Counted from the first letter of the stretch, positions 50,012 through 58,037 are shown. The stretch: 64,000 nt of DNA from Sphingomonas endophytica (GCF_001476895.1 NZ_LDTB01000008.1:1-64000), one strand, 5' to 3'. Notes: a model not told the origin generated them from the letters alone. Translations and numbers: made by a program.

Positions 50012-50841
50012 CAGTCGGTGTTCCGGGCGGCGGTGCCGCGACGTTCGTTGACCAGCGAGATGATCGCGGCGGCGGTTTCCTCGATCGAGCGGCGCGTGAC
50101 GTCGATCACCGGCCAGCCATTGTCGGCGAACATCCGCCGCGCATAGGCGATCTCGCGCGCGACCGCATCCTGGTCGACGTAATTGGTCTCGGTCGCCTGA
50201 TTGAGCGACAACAGGCGGTTGCGGCGGATCTGGATCAGCCGGTCGGTGCTGGTGGTCAGCCCGACGACCAGCGGATTCCTCAGCGTGAACAGCGACCGGG
50301 GCGGCGGGCTCTCGACCACGATCGGGATGTTGGCGGTCTTGTAGCCGCGATTGGCGAGATAGATCGAGGTCGGCGTCTTCGACGAGCGGCTGACCCCGGC
50401 AAGCAGGATGTCGGCCTCCTCCCATTCCTCGTGCGCGATGCCGTCGTCATGCGCGATCGTGAACTGGATCGCATCGACGCGCGCGAAATAGGCGGCGTCC
50501 AGCGCGTGCTGCCGCCCGGGGCGCGCCTTGGCCTGCTGGCCCAACAGAATCGAGAGTGCGTCGTTGACCGGATCGAGCGGCGCGACCGTTGGCAATCCGA
50601 GCGCCTTGCAGCGACTCTCCAGCGCGGCCCGCGTGACCGGATTCACTAGCGTGAAGATCACCAGCCCCGGATTCTGCGCGATTTCCTGAAGGATGCGGTC
50701 GAGATGCGTTTCGGTACGCACCATCGGCCAGAAATGGCGGACGGTCTCCACATCGTCATATTGCGCCAGCGCCGCCTTGGCGATGTTCTCCAGCGTCTCG
50801 CCCGTCGAGTCCGACAGCAGATGGAGGTGGAGGCGAAGCAC
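50011..50841 (-). CDS. ppsR: Pyruvate, phosphate dikinase regulatory protein (bifunctional kinase/pyrophosphorylase, DUF299)
   Basis: This regulator phosphorylates and dephosphorylates a Thr of PEP synthase or pyruvate dikinase. The P-loop GVSRSSKTPTSIYLAN is near residue 149. The N-terminus MLRLHLHLLSDSTGETLENIAKAALAQ and the segment NPVTRAALE are typical of DUF299. The length is 276 residues. It is equivalent to RP001 of Rickettsia, whose position opposite hemE brackets the origin there and in Caulobacter. It is the first gene on the left of the putative oriC here, transcribed away from it. Confidence 0.94.
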   Translation of the reverse strand: MLRLHLHLLSDSTGETLENIAKAALAQYDDVETVRHFWPMVRTETHLDRILQEIAQNPGLVIFTLVNPVTRAALESRCKALGLPTVAPLDPVNDALSILLGQQAKARPGRQHALDAAYFARVDAIQFTIAHDDGIAHEEWEEADILLAGVSRSSKTPTSIYLANRGYKTANIPIVVESPPPRSLFTLRNPLVVGLTTSTDRLIQIRRNRLLSLNQATETNYVDQDAVAREIAYARRMFADNGWPVIDVTRRSIEETAAAIISLVNERRGTAARNTD

Positions 50842-51152
50842 GCGTGACTGGACCGATCTGTGGATAACCCGTGGATAGCCGCTAGCGTAACTTCACCGGC
50901 CCGCCAAGCGCGACCCCGATCGGTGGACAAACCGGATTCCATCCACAGCGCCGTCCCCAGCCCCGAACGTTATCCACAGCCTGTGAGTCATGGGGATCAT
51001 TGCGACCGACTCCCGCACCGCGCGCCGGACCTGCCCGAGTCAAGCTGTTGGCAATTCCGGTGATGACGCATAAGTCCCCGCCACCAACGCGCCTACAGCA
51101 TCAACAACCAGACTCTCTGAATCTTACCTAGAAGGTAGAAGGATCGCACGTG
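50842..51152. other. Putative chromosomal replication origin (oriC)
   Basis: This 311-base gene-free stretch lies between ppsR (leftward) and hemE (rightward). It has two perfect DnaA boxes: TGTGGATAA at 50859-50867 (TTATCCACA on the minus strand) and TTATCCACA at 50970-50978 on the plus strand. Near matches with two differences are at 50870-50878 (CGTGGATAG), 50922-50930 (GGTGGACAA) and 50939-50947 (CCATCCACA). The right part, about 51090-51150, is visibly more AT-rich than the flanks and could unwind. The gene pair around it is the known alphaproteobacterial origin marker, and the coding direction changes here. Function is inference. Confidence 0.72.
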
Positions 51153-52172
51153 ATGGTTAACAAACCCCTGCTGCGAGCCCTTCACGGCGAGCGCGCCGCG
51201 CGACCGCCGACGTGGCTGATGCGCCAGGCCGGACGGTACCTGCCCGAATATCGCGCGCTCCGGGCGGAAAAGGGCGGGTTCCTCGCGCTCGCCACCGATC
51301 CGGTCGCAGCCGCCGAGGTGACGCTGCAACCGATCCGTCGTTTCGGATTCGACGGCGCGATCCTGTTCTCCGACATCCTGATGGTGCCCTGGGCGCTGGG
51401 CCAGGAACTGACGTTCGGGGCGGGCGAGGGGCCGCGCCTCACCCCGGCGCTGGTCGATGCCGCGCTGGAATCGTTGACGCCGGATCCGGGACGGCTCGAT
51501 CCGGTCTATGCGACGGTACGCCGGGTGGCCGAGTCACTGCCGGCGGAGACGACCTTCCTGGGGTTCGCCGGTTCGCCGTGGACGGTCGCGACCTATATGG
51601 TGGCGGGGCAGGGGAGCCGCGACCAGGAGGTGACGCGCCGCGTCGCCTATGCCGATCCGGCCGCGTTCGGGCGGATCGTAGAGGCGGTGGTGGCGATGAC
51701 GATCGACTATCTGGTCGCGCAGATCGAGAACGGCGTCGAGGCGGTGCAGATCTTCGACAGCTGGGCGGGAAGCCTGTCGCCCGACCAGTTCGAACGCTGG
51801 GTGATCGCGCCCAATCGCGCGATCGTCGACGGCGTGCGCGCGCGCTGCCCCGGCACGCCGATCATCGGCTTTCCGAAGGGCGCGGGCGGCAAGCTGGCGG
51901 CCTATGCGCACGGAACGGCGGTGGATGCGATCGGGCTGGACGAGACGGTCGATCCGCTCTGGGCCGATTCCGTCCTGCCGCCCGAGCTGCCGGTGCAGGG
52001 GAATCTCGATCCGCTGGCGCTGCTGACGGGCGGTGCGGCGCTGGACGCGGGGATCGACCGCGTGCTGGCGGCGTTCCCCGAACGGCCGCATGTCTTCAAC
52101 CTCGGCCACGGGATCGGGCAACATACCCCGATCGCGCATGTCGAGCATCTGCTGCAACGGATAAGGGGCTGA
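51153..52172 (+). CDS. hemE: Uroporphyrinogen decarboxylase
   Basis: HemE decarboxylates uroporphyrinogen III to coproporphyrinogen III in heme synthesis. The active-site motif RQAGRYLPEY is at about residues 26-35, Asp of FGFDGAILFSDI near residue 71, and the substrate-binding segment FLGFAGSPWTVATYM near 137. ATG at 51153 has AAGGAT upstream; a GTG directly before it is also in frame. It is 339 residues. It is the first gene to the right of the putative origin, followed after two bases by hemJ. Confidence 0.96.
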   Translation: MVNKPLLRALHGERAARPPTWLMRQAGRYLPEYRALRAEKGGFLALATDPVAAAEVTLQPIRRFGFDGAILFSDILMVPWALGQELTFGAGEGPRLTPALVDAALESLTPDPGRLDPVYATVRRVAESLPAETTFLGFAGSPWTVATYMVAGQGSRDQEVTRRVAYADPAAFGRIVEAVVAMTIDYLVAQIENGVEAVQIFDSWAGSLSPDQFERWVIAPNRAIVDGVRARCPGTPIIGFPKGAGGKLAAYAHGTAVDAIGLDETVDPLWADSVLPPELPVQGNLDPLALLTGGAALDAGIDRVLAAFPERPHVFNLGHGIGQHTPIAHVEHLLQRIRG

Positions 52173-52174
52173 AT

Positions 52175-52630
52175 ATGGTCGGGTTCCTGGGCGCGACCTA
52201 TGATTGGGTGAAGGCCGCGCACGTCATCTTCGTGATCTTCTGGATGGCGGGGCTGTTCATGCTGCCGCGCTATCTGGTCTATCATCAGGAGGGGATGGCC
52301 GACCCCGCCGAAGCGGCGCGGTGGATCGAGCGAGAGAACAAGCTGCGCGGCATCATCCTGACCCCGGCGATGATCGTCGTGTGGGTATTGGGTCTCGCGC
52401 TGGCGCTGAATGCCGGGATCGCGGACGGGGTGCCCGGGCTGGGCTGGCTGCATGCCAAGCTGGCGATCGTGTTCCTGCTGAGCGGCTATCACGGCTGGGC
52501 GGTCGGTTATGCCAAGAAGCTGGCGAAGGGGCGCATGTCGGTATCGAACCGCGCGCTGCGGCTGCTGAACGAGGTGCCGGGGCTGGCGACGGCGCTGATC
52601 GTGATCCTGGTGATCGTGAAGCCGTTCTGA
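52175..52630 (+). CDS. hemJ: Protoporphyrinogen oxidase HemJ
   Basis: HemJ oxidises protoporphyrinogen IX to protoporphyrin IX in many alphaproteobacteria. The 151-residue membrane protein has about four helices; the conserved His is in KAAHVIFVIFWMAGLF near residue 15, and other markers are PRYLVYH, RGIILTPAMIVVWVLGLALAL, and HAKLAIVFLLSGYHGWAVGY with His residues that may bind heme. It starts two bases after hemE, so the two heme genes are one transcription unit. Members were earlier called CopD-like proteins. Confidence 0.92.
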   Translation: MVGFLGATYDWVKAAHVIFVIFWMAGLFMLPRYLVYHQEGMADPAEAARWIERENKLRGIILTPAMIVVWVLGLALALNAGIADGVPGLGWLHAKLAIVFLLSGYHGWAVGYAKKLAKGRMSVSNRALRLLNEVPGLATALIVILVIVKPF

Positions 52631-52644
52631 TCCGGCGCACTGTC

Positions 52645-52731
52645 ATTTCCGCGGCGGCGGAAATCGAGAACCTCCGACGTGTCGCCCTTTTGCGAAGACC
52701 TGCGCGTCTGGATTCCCGCCTTCGCGGGAAT
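52645..52731. repeat. Inverted pair of REP-like palindromes
   Basis: ATTTCCGC-GGCG-GCGGAAAT (52645-52664) and ATTCCCGC-CTTC-GCGGGAAT (52712-52731) are two small palindromes. The second, read on the minus strand, aligns with the first through TCATT, the stem, and the base GCGG-AATC; they are inverted copies. This design matches REP/BIME-like repeats common in proteobacterial intergenes. It lies after the hemJ stop and before rho and may end or stabilise the hemEJ message. Confidence 0.7.
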
Positions 52732-52898
52732 GACGGTGGGGTGACGTCGGCGCTTGACTAACCCGGGCGCGAATCATACCTCGCGCCCACGACGTCGCCG
52801 GTCCTCGGCGCGCGCCGTGTCCTCTACAGCTTCGTTTCTCGTGCGTTCTCCATCGCCGGCCGAGCTTTCCCCGACACCCGATCACATCGGACAGGTAC

Positions 52899-54155
52899 AT
52901 GCATCTCAAGGATTTGAAGAAGAAGGCCCCCGCCGAGCTGGTGCAGCTTGCCGAGGAGCTGGGCGTCGAGGGCGCCTCGACGCTGCGCAAGCAGGACCTG
53001 ATGTTCGCGATCCTGAAGGTGCAGGCCGAGAACGGCGAGCAGATCATGGGCGAGGGCACGATCGAGGTGCTGCCCGACGGCTTCGGCTTCCTGCGCTCGG
53101 CGCAGGCGAACTATCTTGCCGGGCCGGACGATATCTATGTCAGCCCGAATCAGGTTCGCAAGCACGGGCTGCGCACCGGCGACACGGTCGAGGGCGAGAT
53201 CCGCGGGCCGAAGGACGGCGAACGCTATTTCGCGCTGGTGAAGATCACGCAGGTCAATTTCGAGGAACCCGAGCGCGTCCGCCAGCGCGTGAACTTCGAC
53301 AACCTCACGCCGCTGTACCCGGACGAGCGGCTGAAGATGGAAATCGAGGATCCGACGATCAAGGACAAGTCGGGCCGCGTGCTCGACGTGGTCGCGCCGA
53401 TCGGCAAGGGCCAGCGCTGCCTGATCGTCGCCCCGCCGCGCGTCGGCAAGACGATCATGATGCAGAACATCGCCCGCGCGATCTCGCATAATCATCCGGA
53501 AGTGTTCCTGCTGGTGCTGCTGATCGACGAGCGGCCCGAGGAAGTCACCGACATGCAGCGCACGGTGAACGGCGAGGTGGTCAGCTCCACCTTCGACGAA
53601 CCCGCGACGCGTCACGTCCAGGTCGCCGAGATGGTGATCGAAAAGGCCAAGCGCCTGGTCGAGCACAAGAAGGACGTGGTGATCCTGCTCGACAACATCA
53701 CGCGTCTGGGCCGCGCCTACAACACCGTGGTCCCGTCGTCGGGCAAGGTGCTGACCGGTGGTGTCGATGCCAATGCGCTCCAGCGGCCGAAGCGCTTCTT
53801 CGGCGCGGCGCGTAACATCGAGGAGGGCGGGTCGCTGACGATCATCTCGACCTCGCTGATCGACACCGGCAGCCGCATGGACGAAGTGATCTTCGAAGAG
53901 TTCAAGGGCACCGGCAACGCCGAGATCGTGCTCGACCGCAAGGTGGCGGACAAGCGCATCTTCCCGGCGATCGACGTCGGCAAGAGCGGCACGCGCAAGG
54001 AAGAACTGCTGGTCGAGAAGGGCCAGCTGTCCAAGATGTGGGTGCTGCGCCGCATCCTGATGCAGATGGGTACCGTCGACGCGATGGAGTTCCTGCTGGG
54101 CAAGATGAAGGATTCGAAGACCAACGACGATTTCTTCGATTCGATGAATCAGTGA
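52899..54155 (+). CDS. rho: Transcription termination factor Rho
   Basis: Rho is a hexameric RNA helicase that ends transcription. The N-terminal Rho domain is [24 protein letters not shown] at residues 1-24. The cold-shock RNA-binding domain follows ([32 protein letters not shown], about 50-110). The ATPase has Walker [13 protein letters not shown] near residue 178, the Q-loop and R-loop parts ([27 protein letters not shown] near 285) and the Arg finger region. It is 418 residues. The upstream 268-base leader has no gene; rho leaders often regulate the gene itself. Confidence 0.98.
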   Translation: MHLKDLKKKAPAELVQLAEELGVEGASTLRKQDLMFAILKVQAENGEQIMGEGTIEVLPDGFGFLRSAQANYLAGPDDIYVSPNQVRKHGLRTGDTVEGEIRGPKDGERYFALVKITQVNFEEPERVRQRVNFDNLTPLYPDERLKMEIEDPTIKDKSGRVLDVVAPIGKGQRCLIVAPPRVGKTIMMQNIARAISHNHPEVFLLVLLIDERPEEVTDMQRTVNGEVVSSTFDEPATRHVQVAEMVIEKAKRLVEHKKDVVILLDNITRLGRAYNTVVPSSGKVLTGGVDANALQRPKRFFGAARNIEEGGSLTIISTSLIDTGSRMDEVIFEEFKGTGNAEIVLDRKVADKRIFPAIDVGKSGTRKEELLVEKGQLSKMWVLRRILMQMGTVDAMEFLLGKMKDSKTNDDFFDSMNQ

Positions 54156-54165
54156 CCGAGCATGG

Positions 54166-54186
54166 CCTGCCGCGTGCCGCGGCAGG
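54166..54186 (+). terminator. Hairpin after rho
   Basis: CCTGCCGC (54166-54173) pairs with GCGGCAGG (54179-54186) around a five-base loop, 11 bases past the rho stop. No T-run follows. It is probably the end structure of the rho message. Confidence 0.55.
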
Positions 54187-54264
54187 ACTCATGCCGGTCT
54201 GGCCGGCGGGTGCGCGCCAGCGTACCCGACCGACGACGCGGGCTTTGCCCGCGACGCTCCTCCC

Positions 54265-54297
54265 CGTCATCGGACACCGGCCTGCGCCGGGGTGACG
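54265..54297. repeat. Palindromic intergenic repeat in the rho-terC gap
   Basis: CGTCA (54265-54269) pairs with TGACG (54293-54297), and CCGGC (54277-54281) pairs with GCCGG (54286-54290) around a four-base loop. It resembles proteobacterial intergenic palindromes and is distinct from the pair near hemJ, though it shares the GTCA end. It is the most structured part of the 292-base gap between rho and terC. I see nothing else there. Confidence 0.55.
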
Positions 54298-54447
54298 CAG
54301 CGTTGGTGACGATCTCCCGACTCTGGCCGGGGTCCACTGAGCCGCTGTTCCTGCGCCCGACCCCATGGCAATCCTCCGCTGGAACGTTATGCGGCGCAGC
54401 ATCATTGATGTCCGTCGCATACGGCCGGTCGAACAGGGAGTGACCAT

Positions 54448-55179
54448 TTGAGCCTCATCGCCACGCTTGCCGCGGCCGCTGCCGCCGCGCCCGTCCAGGG
54501 GCCGGGGTCGCTTGGCGACATCTGGCAGCATATCGTTGCCGATTTCTCGAACCTGTCCGATCCGGCGGCACTGGCGGCGTTCGGGTCGGTGCTGATGATC
54601 GATCTGGTGCTGGCGGGCGACAATGCGATCGTCGTCGGCGCGCTGGCGGCCGGGTTGCCGGCGGAGCAGCGCCGGAAGGTGATCCTGATCGGGATCGGCG
54701 CCGCGCTGGTGCTGCGCATCCTGTTCGCGCTGATCGTCACCTGGCTGATGGGGATCGTCGGGCTGATTTTCGCGGGCGGGCTGCTGCTGCTCTGGGTGAG
54801 CTGGAAGTTCTGGCGCGAGATCCGCAGCGGAGGCCATTCCGAGCGGGAGGCGGATGACGGATCGGGCGCGGTCAAGCCGGTCAGGAGCTTCGCCGCCGCG
54901 GCCTGGGCGGTGGCGGTCGCCGACGTGTCGATGAGCCTCGACAACGTGCTGGCGGTGGCCGGCGCGGCGCGCGAGCATCCGGGCATCCTGGTGATCGGGC
55001 TGTTGCTGTCGGTGGCGCTGATGGGGCTGGCGGCCAATTTCATCGCGCGGATCATCGATCGTTATCGCTGGATCGCCTATGTCGGGCTGGCGGTGATCCT
55101 GTTCGTGGCGCTGCGCATGATCTACGAGGGGTGGGTCGGCGCGGAGACGACGCCGGGGCTGGTGACGCTGTTCACCTGA
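54448..55179 (+). CDS. TerC-family membrane protein
   Basis: A membrane protein of the TerC/Alx family, linked to manganese export and tellurite resistance. The conserved acidic metal motifs are DLVLAGDNAIVVG near residue 52 and ADVSMSLDNVLAVAGAA near residue 157, both with Asp in the membrane. About seven helices are visible. TTG at 54448 is the start, with GGGAG nine bases upstream. It is 243 residues. In many alphaproteobacteria mnmE/gidA follow rho; terC is in that place here. Confidence 0.88.
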   Translation: MSLIATLAAAAAAAPVQGPGSLGDIWQHIVADFSNLSDPAALAAFGSVLMIDLVLAGDNAIVVGALAAGLPAEQRRKVILIGIGAALVLRILFALIVTWLMGIVGLIFAGGLLLLWVSWKFWREIRSGGHSEREADDGSGAVKPVRSFAAAAWAVAVADVSMSLDNVLAVAGAAREHPGILVIGLLLSVALMGLAANFIARIIDRYRWIAYVGLAVILFVALRMIYEGWVGAETTPGLVTLFT

Positions 55180-55248
55180 CCGGGGTTCACGGCGGGTTCA
55201 ACGCCGCCGTGGCACGTGAGCGGCTCTTCGATCCTGTCAGGAGACATC

Positions 55249-55857
55249 ATGTCGAACATGCTTCTGCCGCTGGCGGCGATGGTCGCGGTGGCCGCGCCGG
55301 CGGCGGCGCAGACCGGTGATCTGGCCGCCGTGCAGCGGCACCTTGGCGATGTCCAGTCGATGACCGCCGCCTTTACGCAGACCGATCGCAACGGGCAGGT
55401 GCTGACCGGCACGCTGACGCTGAAGAAGCCGGGCAAGGTGCGGTTCCAGTATCAGAAGGGCGTGCCGCTGCTGATCGTCGGCGACGGCAAGGCGCTGACC
55501 TTCGTCGATTATTCGGTGAATCAGGTGCAGCGCTGGCCGATCGGCAATTCGCCGCTGGGCGTGCTGCTGGACCCCAGCCGCGACATTTCGCGCTATGCCA
55601 AGGTGGTGCCGTCACCCAATCCGGCGGTGCTGTCGGTCGAGGCCTATGACCCGAAGCATCCGGAATATGGGCGCACGACGCTGGTCTTCGCGCGCAACGC
55701 CGCCGCGCCGGGCGGGCTGATGCTGCAAGGCTGGGCGGCGCTCGACAGCCAGGGCAATCGCACCACGATCCGGCTGAGCGACCAGAAGTTCAACGTGCCG
55801 GTGTCGAACGACGCCTTCCGCTGGACCGATCCGCGGCGGCGCGGTCGCACGGGATAA
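55249..55857 (+). CDS. lolA: Outer membrane lipoprotein carrier protein LolA
   Basis: LolA shuttles lipoproteins through the periplasm from LolCDE to LolB. The signal peptide MSNMLLPLAAMVAVAAPAAAQ begins at the ATG at 55249, which has an AGGAGA site six bases upstream. The mature half-barrel shows QSMTAAFTQTDRNGQVLTGTLTLKKPGKVRFQYQKG and LLIVGDGKALTFVDY, the usual LolA order. It is 202 residues. A candidate structured RNA follows the stop. The C-terminal RRRGRTG is basic and not typical. Confidence 0.92.
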   Translation: MSNMLLPLAAMVAVAAPAAAQTGDLAAVQRHLGDVQSMTAAFTQTDRNGQVLTGTLTLKKPGKVRFQYQKGVPLLIVGDGKALTFVDYSVNQVQRWPIGNSPLGVLLDPSRDISRYAKVVPSPNPAVLSVEAYDPKHPEYGRTTLVFARNAAAPGGLMLQGWAALDSQGNRTTIRLSDQKFNVPVSNDAFRWTDPRRRGRTG

Positions 55858-55887
55858 AAAGCGCAAATTTTTCCAATTCGTTCATCT

Positions 55888-56036
55888 GAGCGAAAGGGAG
55901 GGGGCGGTAGATACATCAGCACGGTCGGTGGGCCGCCGGGATTTTCCCCCCTGTTGCCCGGTGCCTCCACTTACCGCTTGCGTGACGAACGCTGAGTCGG
56001 CCCTCGCTCCATGCCCCCGGAGCGGGGGCCTTTCTC
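55888..56036 (+). ncRNA. Candidate structured small RNA (6S-like layout)
   Basis: In the lolA-xth gap there is a foldable unit. Outer stem: GAGCGA with TCGCTC (55888-55893/56004-56009) plus GGG with CCC (55896-55898/56001-56003). Within it are a long arm based on GCGGTA with TACCGC (55904-55909/55972-55977) and a small hairpin GCGT-GACGA-ACGC (55980-55992). A terminator-type stem GCCCCC/GGGGGC (56013-56018/56024-56029) and CTTTCT follow. A closing stem, a long terminal arm and a 3'-side hairpin is the general shape of 6S RNA, but I see no diagnostic 6S sequence, so the name is only a hypothesis. Confidence 0.5.
56013..56035 (+). terminator. Intrinsic terminator before xth
   Basis: GCCCCC (56013-56018) pairs with GGGGGC (56024-56029) with loop GGAGC, followed by CTTTCT. 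An alternative pairing CGCTCC (56005-56010) with GGAGCG (56019-56024) is mutually exclusive with it. It would end either the lolA message or the candidate RNA. Confidence 0.6.
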
Positions 56037-56118
56037 GTAGCGCGCAGGCGGGCGATGTACCGGAGCGCGACCGGCGGGCCGCTTGTGGGATCCGACCTGC
56101 GAAGCTAGTCACCTCGCC

Positions 56119-56901
56119 GTGAAGATCGTGTCCTGGAACATCAACTCCGTCCGCTTCCGGCTGGAGATCGTCGAGCAATTCCTGCGCGAGGCGCAGCCTG
56201 ACGTGCTGTGCCTGCAGGAAACCAAGGTGATCGACGCCGACTTCCCGGTCGCGGCGTTCCGGGCGCTCGGCTACGACCATGTGCTGCTGCACGGGCAGCG
56301 GATGCATCACGGCGTGGCGATCGTCGCGCGCGTGCCGGTGGTCGAGGACGACCGGCTCGACTGGCAGGCCAATCGCGAGGCCCGGCATCTGGGCGTCCGC
56401 CTGCCGAACGGCGTGCGGATCGAGAACGTCTATGTCCCCGCCGGCGGCGACGTTCCCGACCGCGACGTGAATCCGAAGTTCGGGCAGAAGCTGGATTTCG
56501 TCGAGCGCATGACGCGCTGGTCGGAATCGCTGGCGGCGCCGACGATCCTGACCGGCGACTTCAACATCGCGCCGCTGCCCAGCGACGTGTGGAGTCACAA
56601 GGCGCTGCTGAAGGTCGTCAGCCATACGCCGGTCGAGGTCGAGGCGCTCGACCGGCTGAAGGCGTCGAACGACTGGGTCGATCTGGGGCGGCATTTCCAC
56701 CCCGCACCGGCGCGGCTGCACACGTGGTGGAGCTATCGCTCGCCCGACTGGACGAAGAACGATCGCGGCCGGCGGCTGGACCATATGTGGGCGACCGGCG
56801 ATGTCGCGAAGACCGCGGCGTCGCACACGGTGTTCGAGACGTGCCGCAGCTGGCTGAAGCCGTCCGACCATGTGCCGATCATGACCGAGTTCGACTGGTG
56901 A
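56119..56901 (+). CDS. xth: Exodeoxyribonuclease III (AP endonuclease)
   Basis: Xth cuts DNA at abasic sites and removes 3' blocks in base excision repair; ung at 28 supplies abasic sites. The motifs are WNINSVR near residue 6, QETK near 34, the catalytic segment GDFNIAP near residue 146, and the final SDHVPI near 252. GTG at 56119 starts KIVSWNINSV, the family-typical N-terminus, giving 260 residues. It overlaps the ribA GTG by 4 bases (GTGA). An upstream in-frame ATG at 56083 would add 12 unlike residues. Confidence 0.96.
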   Translation: MKIVSWNINSVRFRLEIVEQFLREAQPDVLCLQETKVIDADFPVAAFRALGYDHVLLHGQRMHHGVAIVARVPVVEDDRLDWQANREARHLGVRLPNGVRIENVYVPAGGDVPDRDVNPKFGQKLDFVERMTRWSESLAAPTILTGDFNIAPLPSDVWSHKALLKVVSHTPVEVEALDRLKASNDWVDLGRHFHPAPARLHTWWSYRSPDWTKNDRGRRLDHMWATGDVAKTAASHTVFETCRSWLKPSDHVPIMTEFDW

Positions 56902-57956
56902 GCGCGCAGGATGCCGCGCGCGCGATCGACGCGATGCGGCGGGGGTGGCCGATCACGATCCAGGCGGAGGGCGAGCCGCCGCTGACGCTGCTGGCGATCG
57001 AAACCGCCGATGCGGAGCGGCTGGCGCGCTTCGCGGCCGAGCGTGGCTATGACGTGCTGCTGTCCAACGGTCGTGCGGAAACGCTGAAACTGACCAACCA
57101 GCGCGCGGCGGCGGATCCCGACGCGCCGGTGCAGATCGAACATGCGCCATGGTTCGACATGGCGCTGGCGACCGCGCTGGCCGATCCGCAACTGGATCTG
57201 GCGACGCCGATGAAGGGACCGTTCCGCACGATCGCGCCGGGTTCGCCCCGCGCGGCGACGGCGGCGCTGCGGCTGGCGCGGATCGCCGGATTGCTGCCCG
57301 CCTATGTCGTCGGGGGGAGCGAGGTGCAGGATGTGGTGCGCGTCGAGGATATCGATGCGCATGAGGATGCGACACGGCTGATGATCGCGGTGCGCGCGCG
57401 GTTGCCGGTCGCACAGGCCGAGGATGCGGAGATCGTCGCCTTCCGCTCGCCCGAGAGTGCCGACGAACATGTCGCGCTGGTGATCGGATCGTCCGACGGC
57501 ACGCCGCCGCTGGTGCGGTTGCATAGCGAGTGCCTGACGGGGGATGTGCTGGGCAGCCTGAAATGCGACTGCGGGCCGCAGCTTGACGCCGCGATTCGCG
57601 CGATCCGGCAAGCCGGGTGGGGCGTGCTGCTGTACCTGCGGCAGGAAGGGCGGGGGATCGGGCTGATCAACAAGCTGCGCGCCTATGCCCTTCAGGATCA
57701 GGGGTTCGACACGGTCGACGCCAATACCCGGCTGGGCTTTGCGATCGATGCGCGCGATTTCGGCGTGGCGGCGCGGATGCTGGCGCTGCTGGGGCAGGAG
57801 CGGGTGCGGCTGCTCACCAACAATCCCGCGAAGGTCGCCGGGCTGGAAGCGGCGGGGATCACGGTGGTCGAACGCGTGCCGCACGCGCTGCCCGCCAATC
57901 CGCACAACGAACGTTATCTGGCGACCAAGCGCGACCGGACCGGTCATCAGCTCTGA
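56898..57956 (+). CDS. ribA: GTP cyclohydrolase II with N-terminal extension
   Basis: RibA opens GTP in the first step of riboflavin synthesis. The C-terminal GCH II domain (about residues 165-352) has the zinc site CLTGDVLGSLKCDCG, with Cys-x10-Cys-x-Cys, and the catalytic RQEGRGIGL near residue 249, then KLRAYALQDQGFDTVDAN. The first 160 residues are unlike a complete RibB: no DDEDRE-type acidic motif is seen, though PAYVV near 137 is where RibB domains end. So it is probably a remnant or a distinct domain. GTG at 56898 overlaps xth. Confidence 0.9.
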   Translation: MSAQDAARAIDAMRRGWPITIQAEGEPPLTLLAIETADAERLARFAAERGYDVLLSNGRAETLKLTNQRAAADPDAPVQIEHAPWFDMALATALADPQLDLATPMKGPFRTIAPGSPRAATAALRLARIAGLLPAYVVGGSEVQDVVRVEDIDAHEDATRLMIAVRARLPVAQAEDAEIVAFRSPESADEHVALVIGSSDGTPPLVRLHSECLTGDVLGSLKCDCGPQLDAAIRAIRQAGWGVLLYLRQEGRGIGLINKLRAYALQDQGFDTVDANTRLGFAIDARDFGVAARMLALLGQERVRLLTNNPAKVAGLEAAGITVVERVPHALPANPHNERYLATKRDRTGHQL

Positions 57957-58037
57957 GTCTCGGTCGTGCGGCGCGCGCGCCCTGCCAGGCGGGGGGCCGA
58001 CCGGCCTAGACGCCCATCAAGGGTGACCGGGTCGCCG

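Noticed and set aside
54156-54447. A small gene in the rho-terC gap
   Set aside because: The short frames have no ribosome site, and the stretch is taken up by hairpins and a repeat.
55888-56036. SRP (4.5S) RNA or tmRNA as identity of the lolA-xth RNA
   Set aside because: The SRP helix-8 sequence with GGAAGGAAGCAG type motif is absent, and no tRNA-like CCA end or tag frame is present.
56898-57375. Bifunctional RibBA
   Set aside because: The N-terminal region has no acidic DHBP synthase motif, so RibB activity is not supported.
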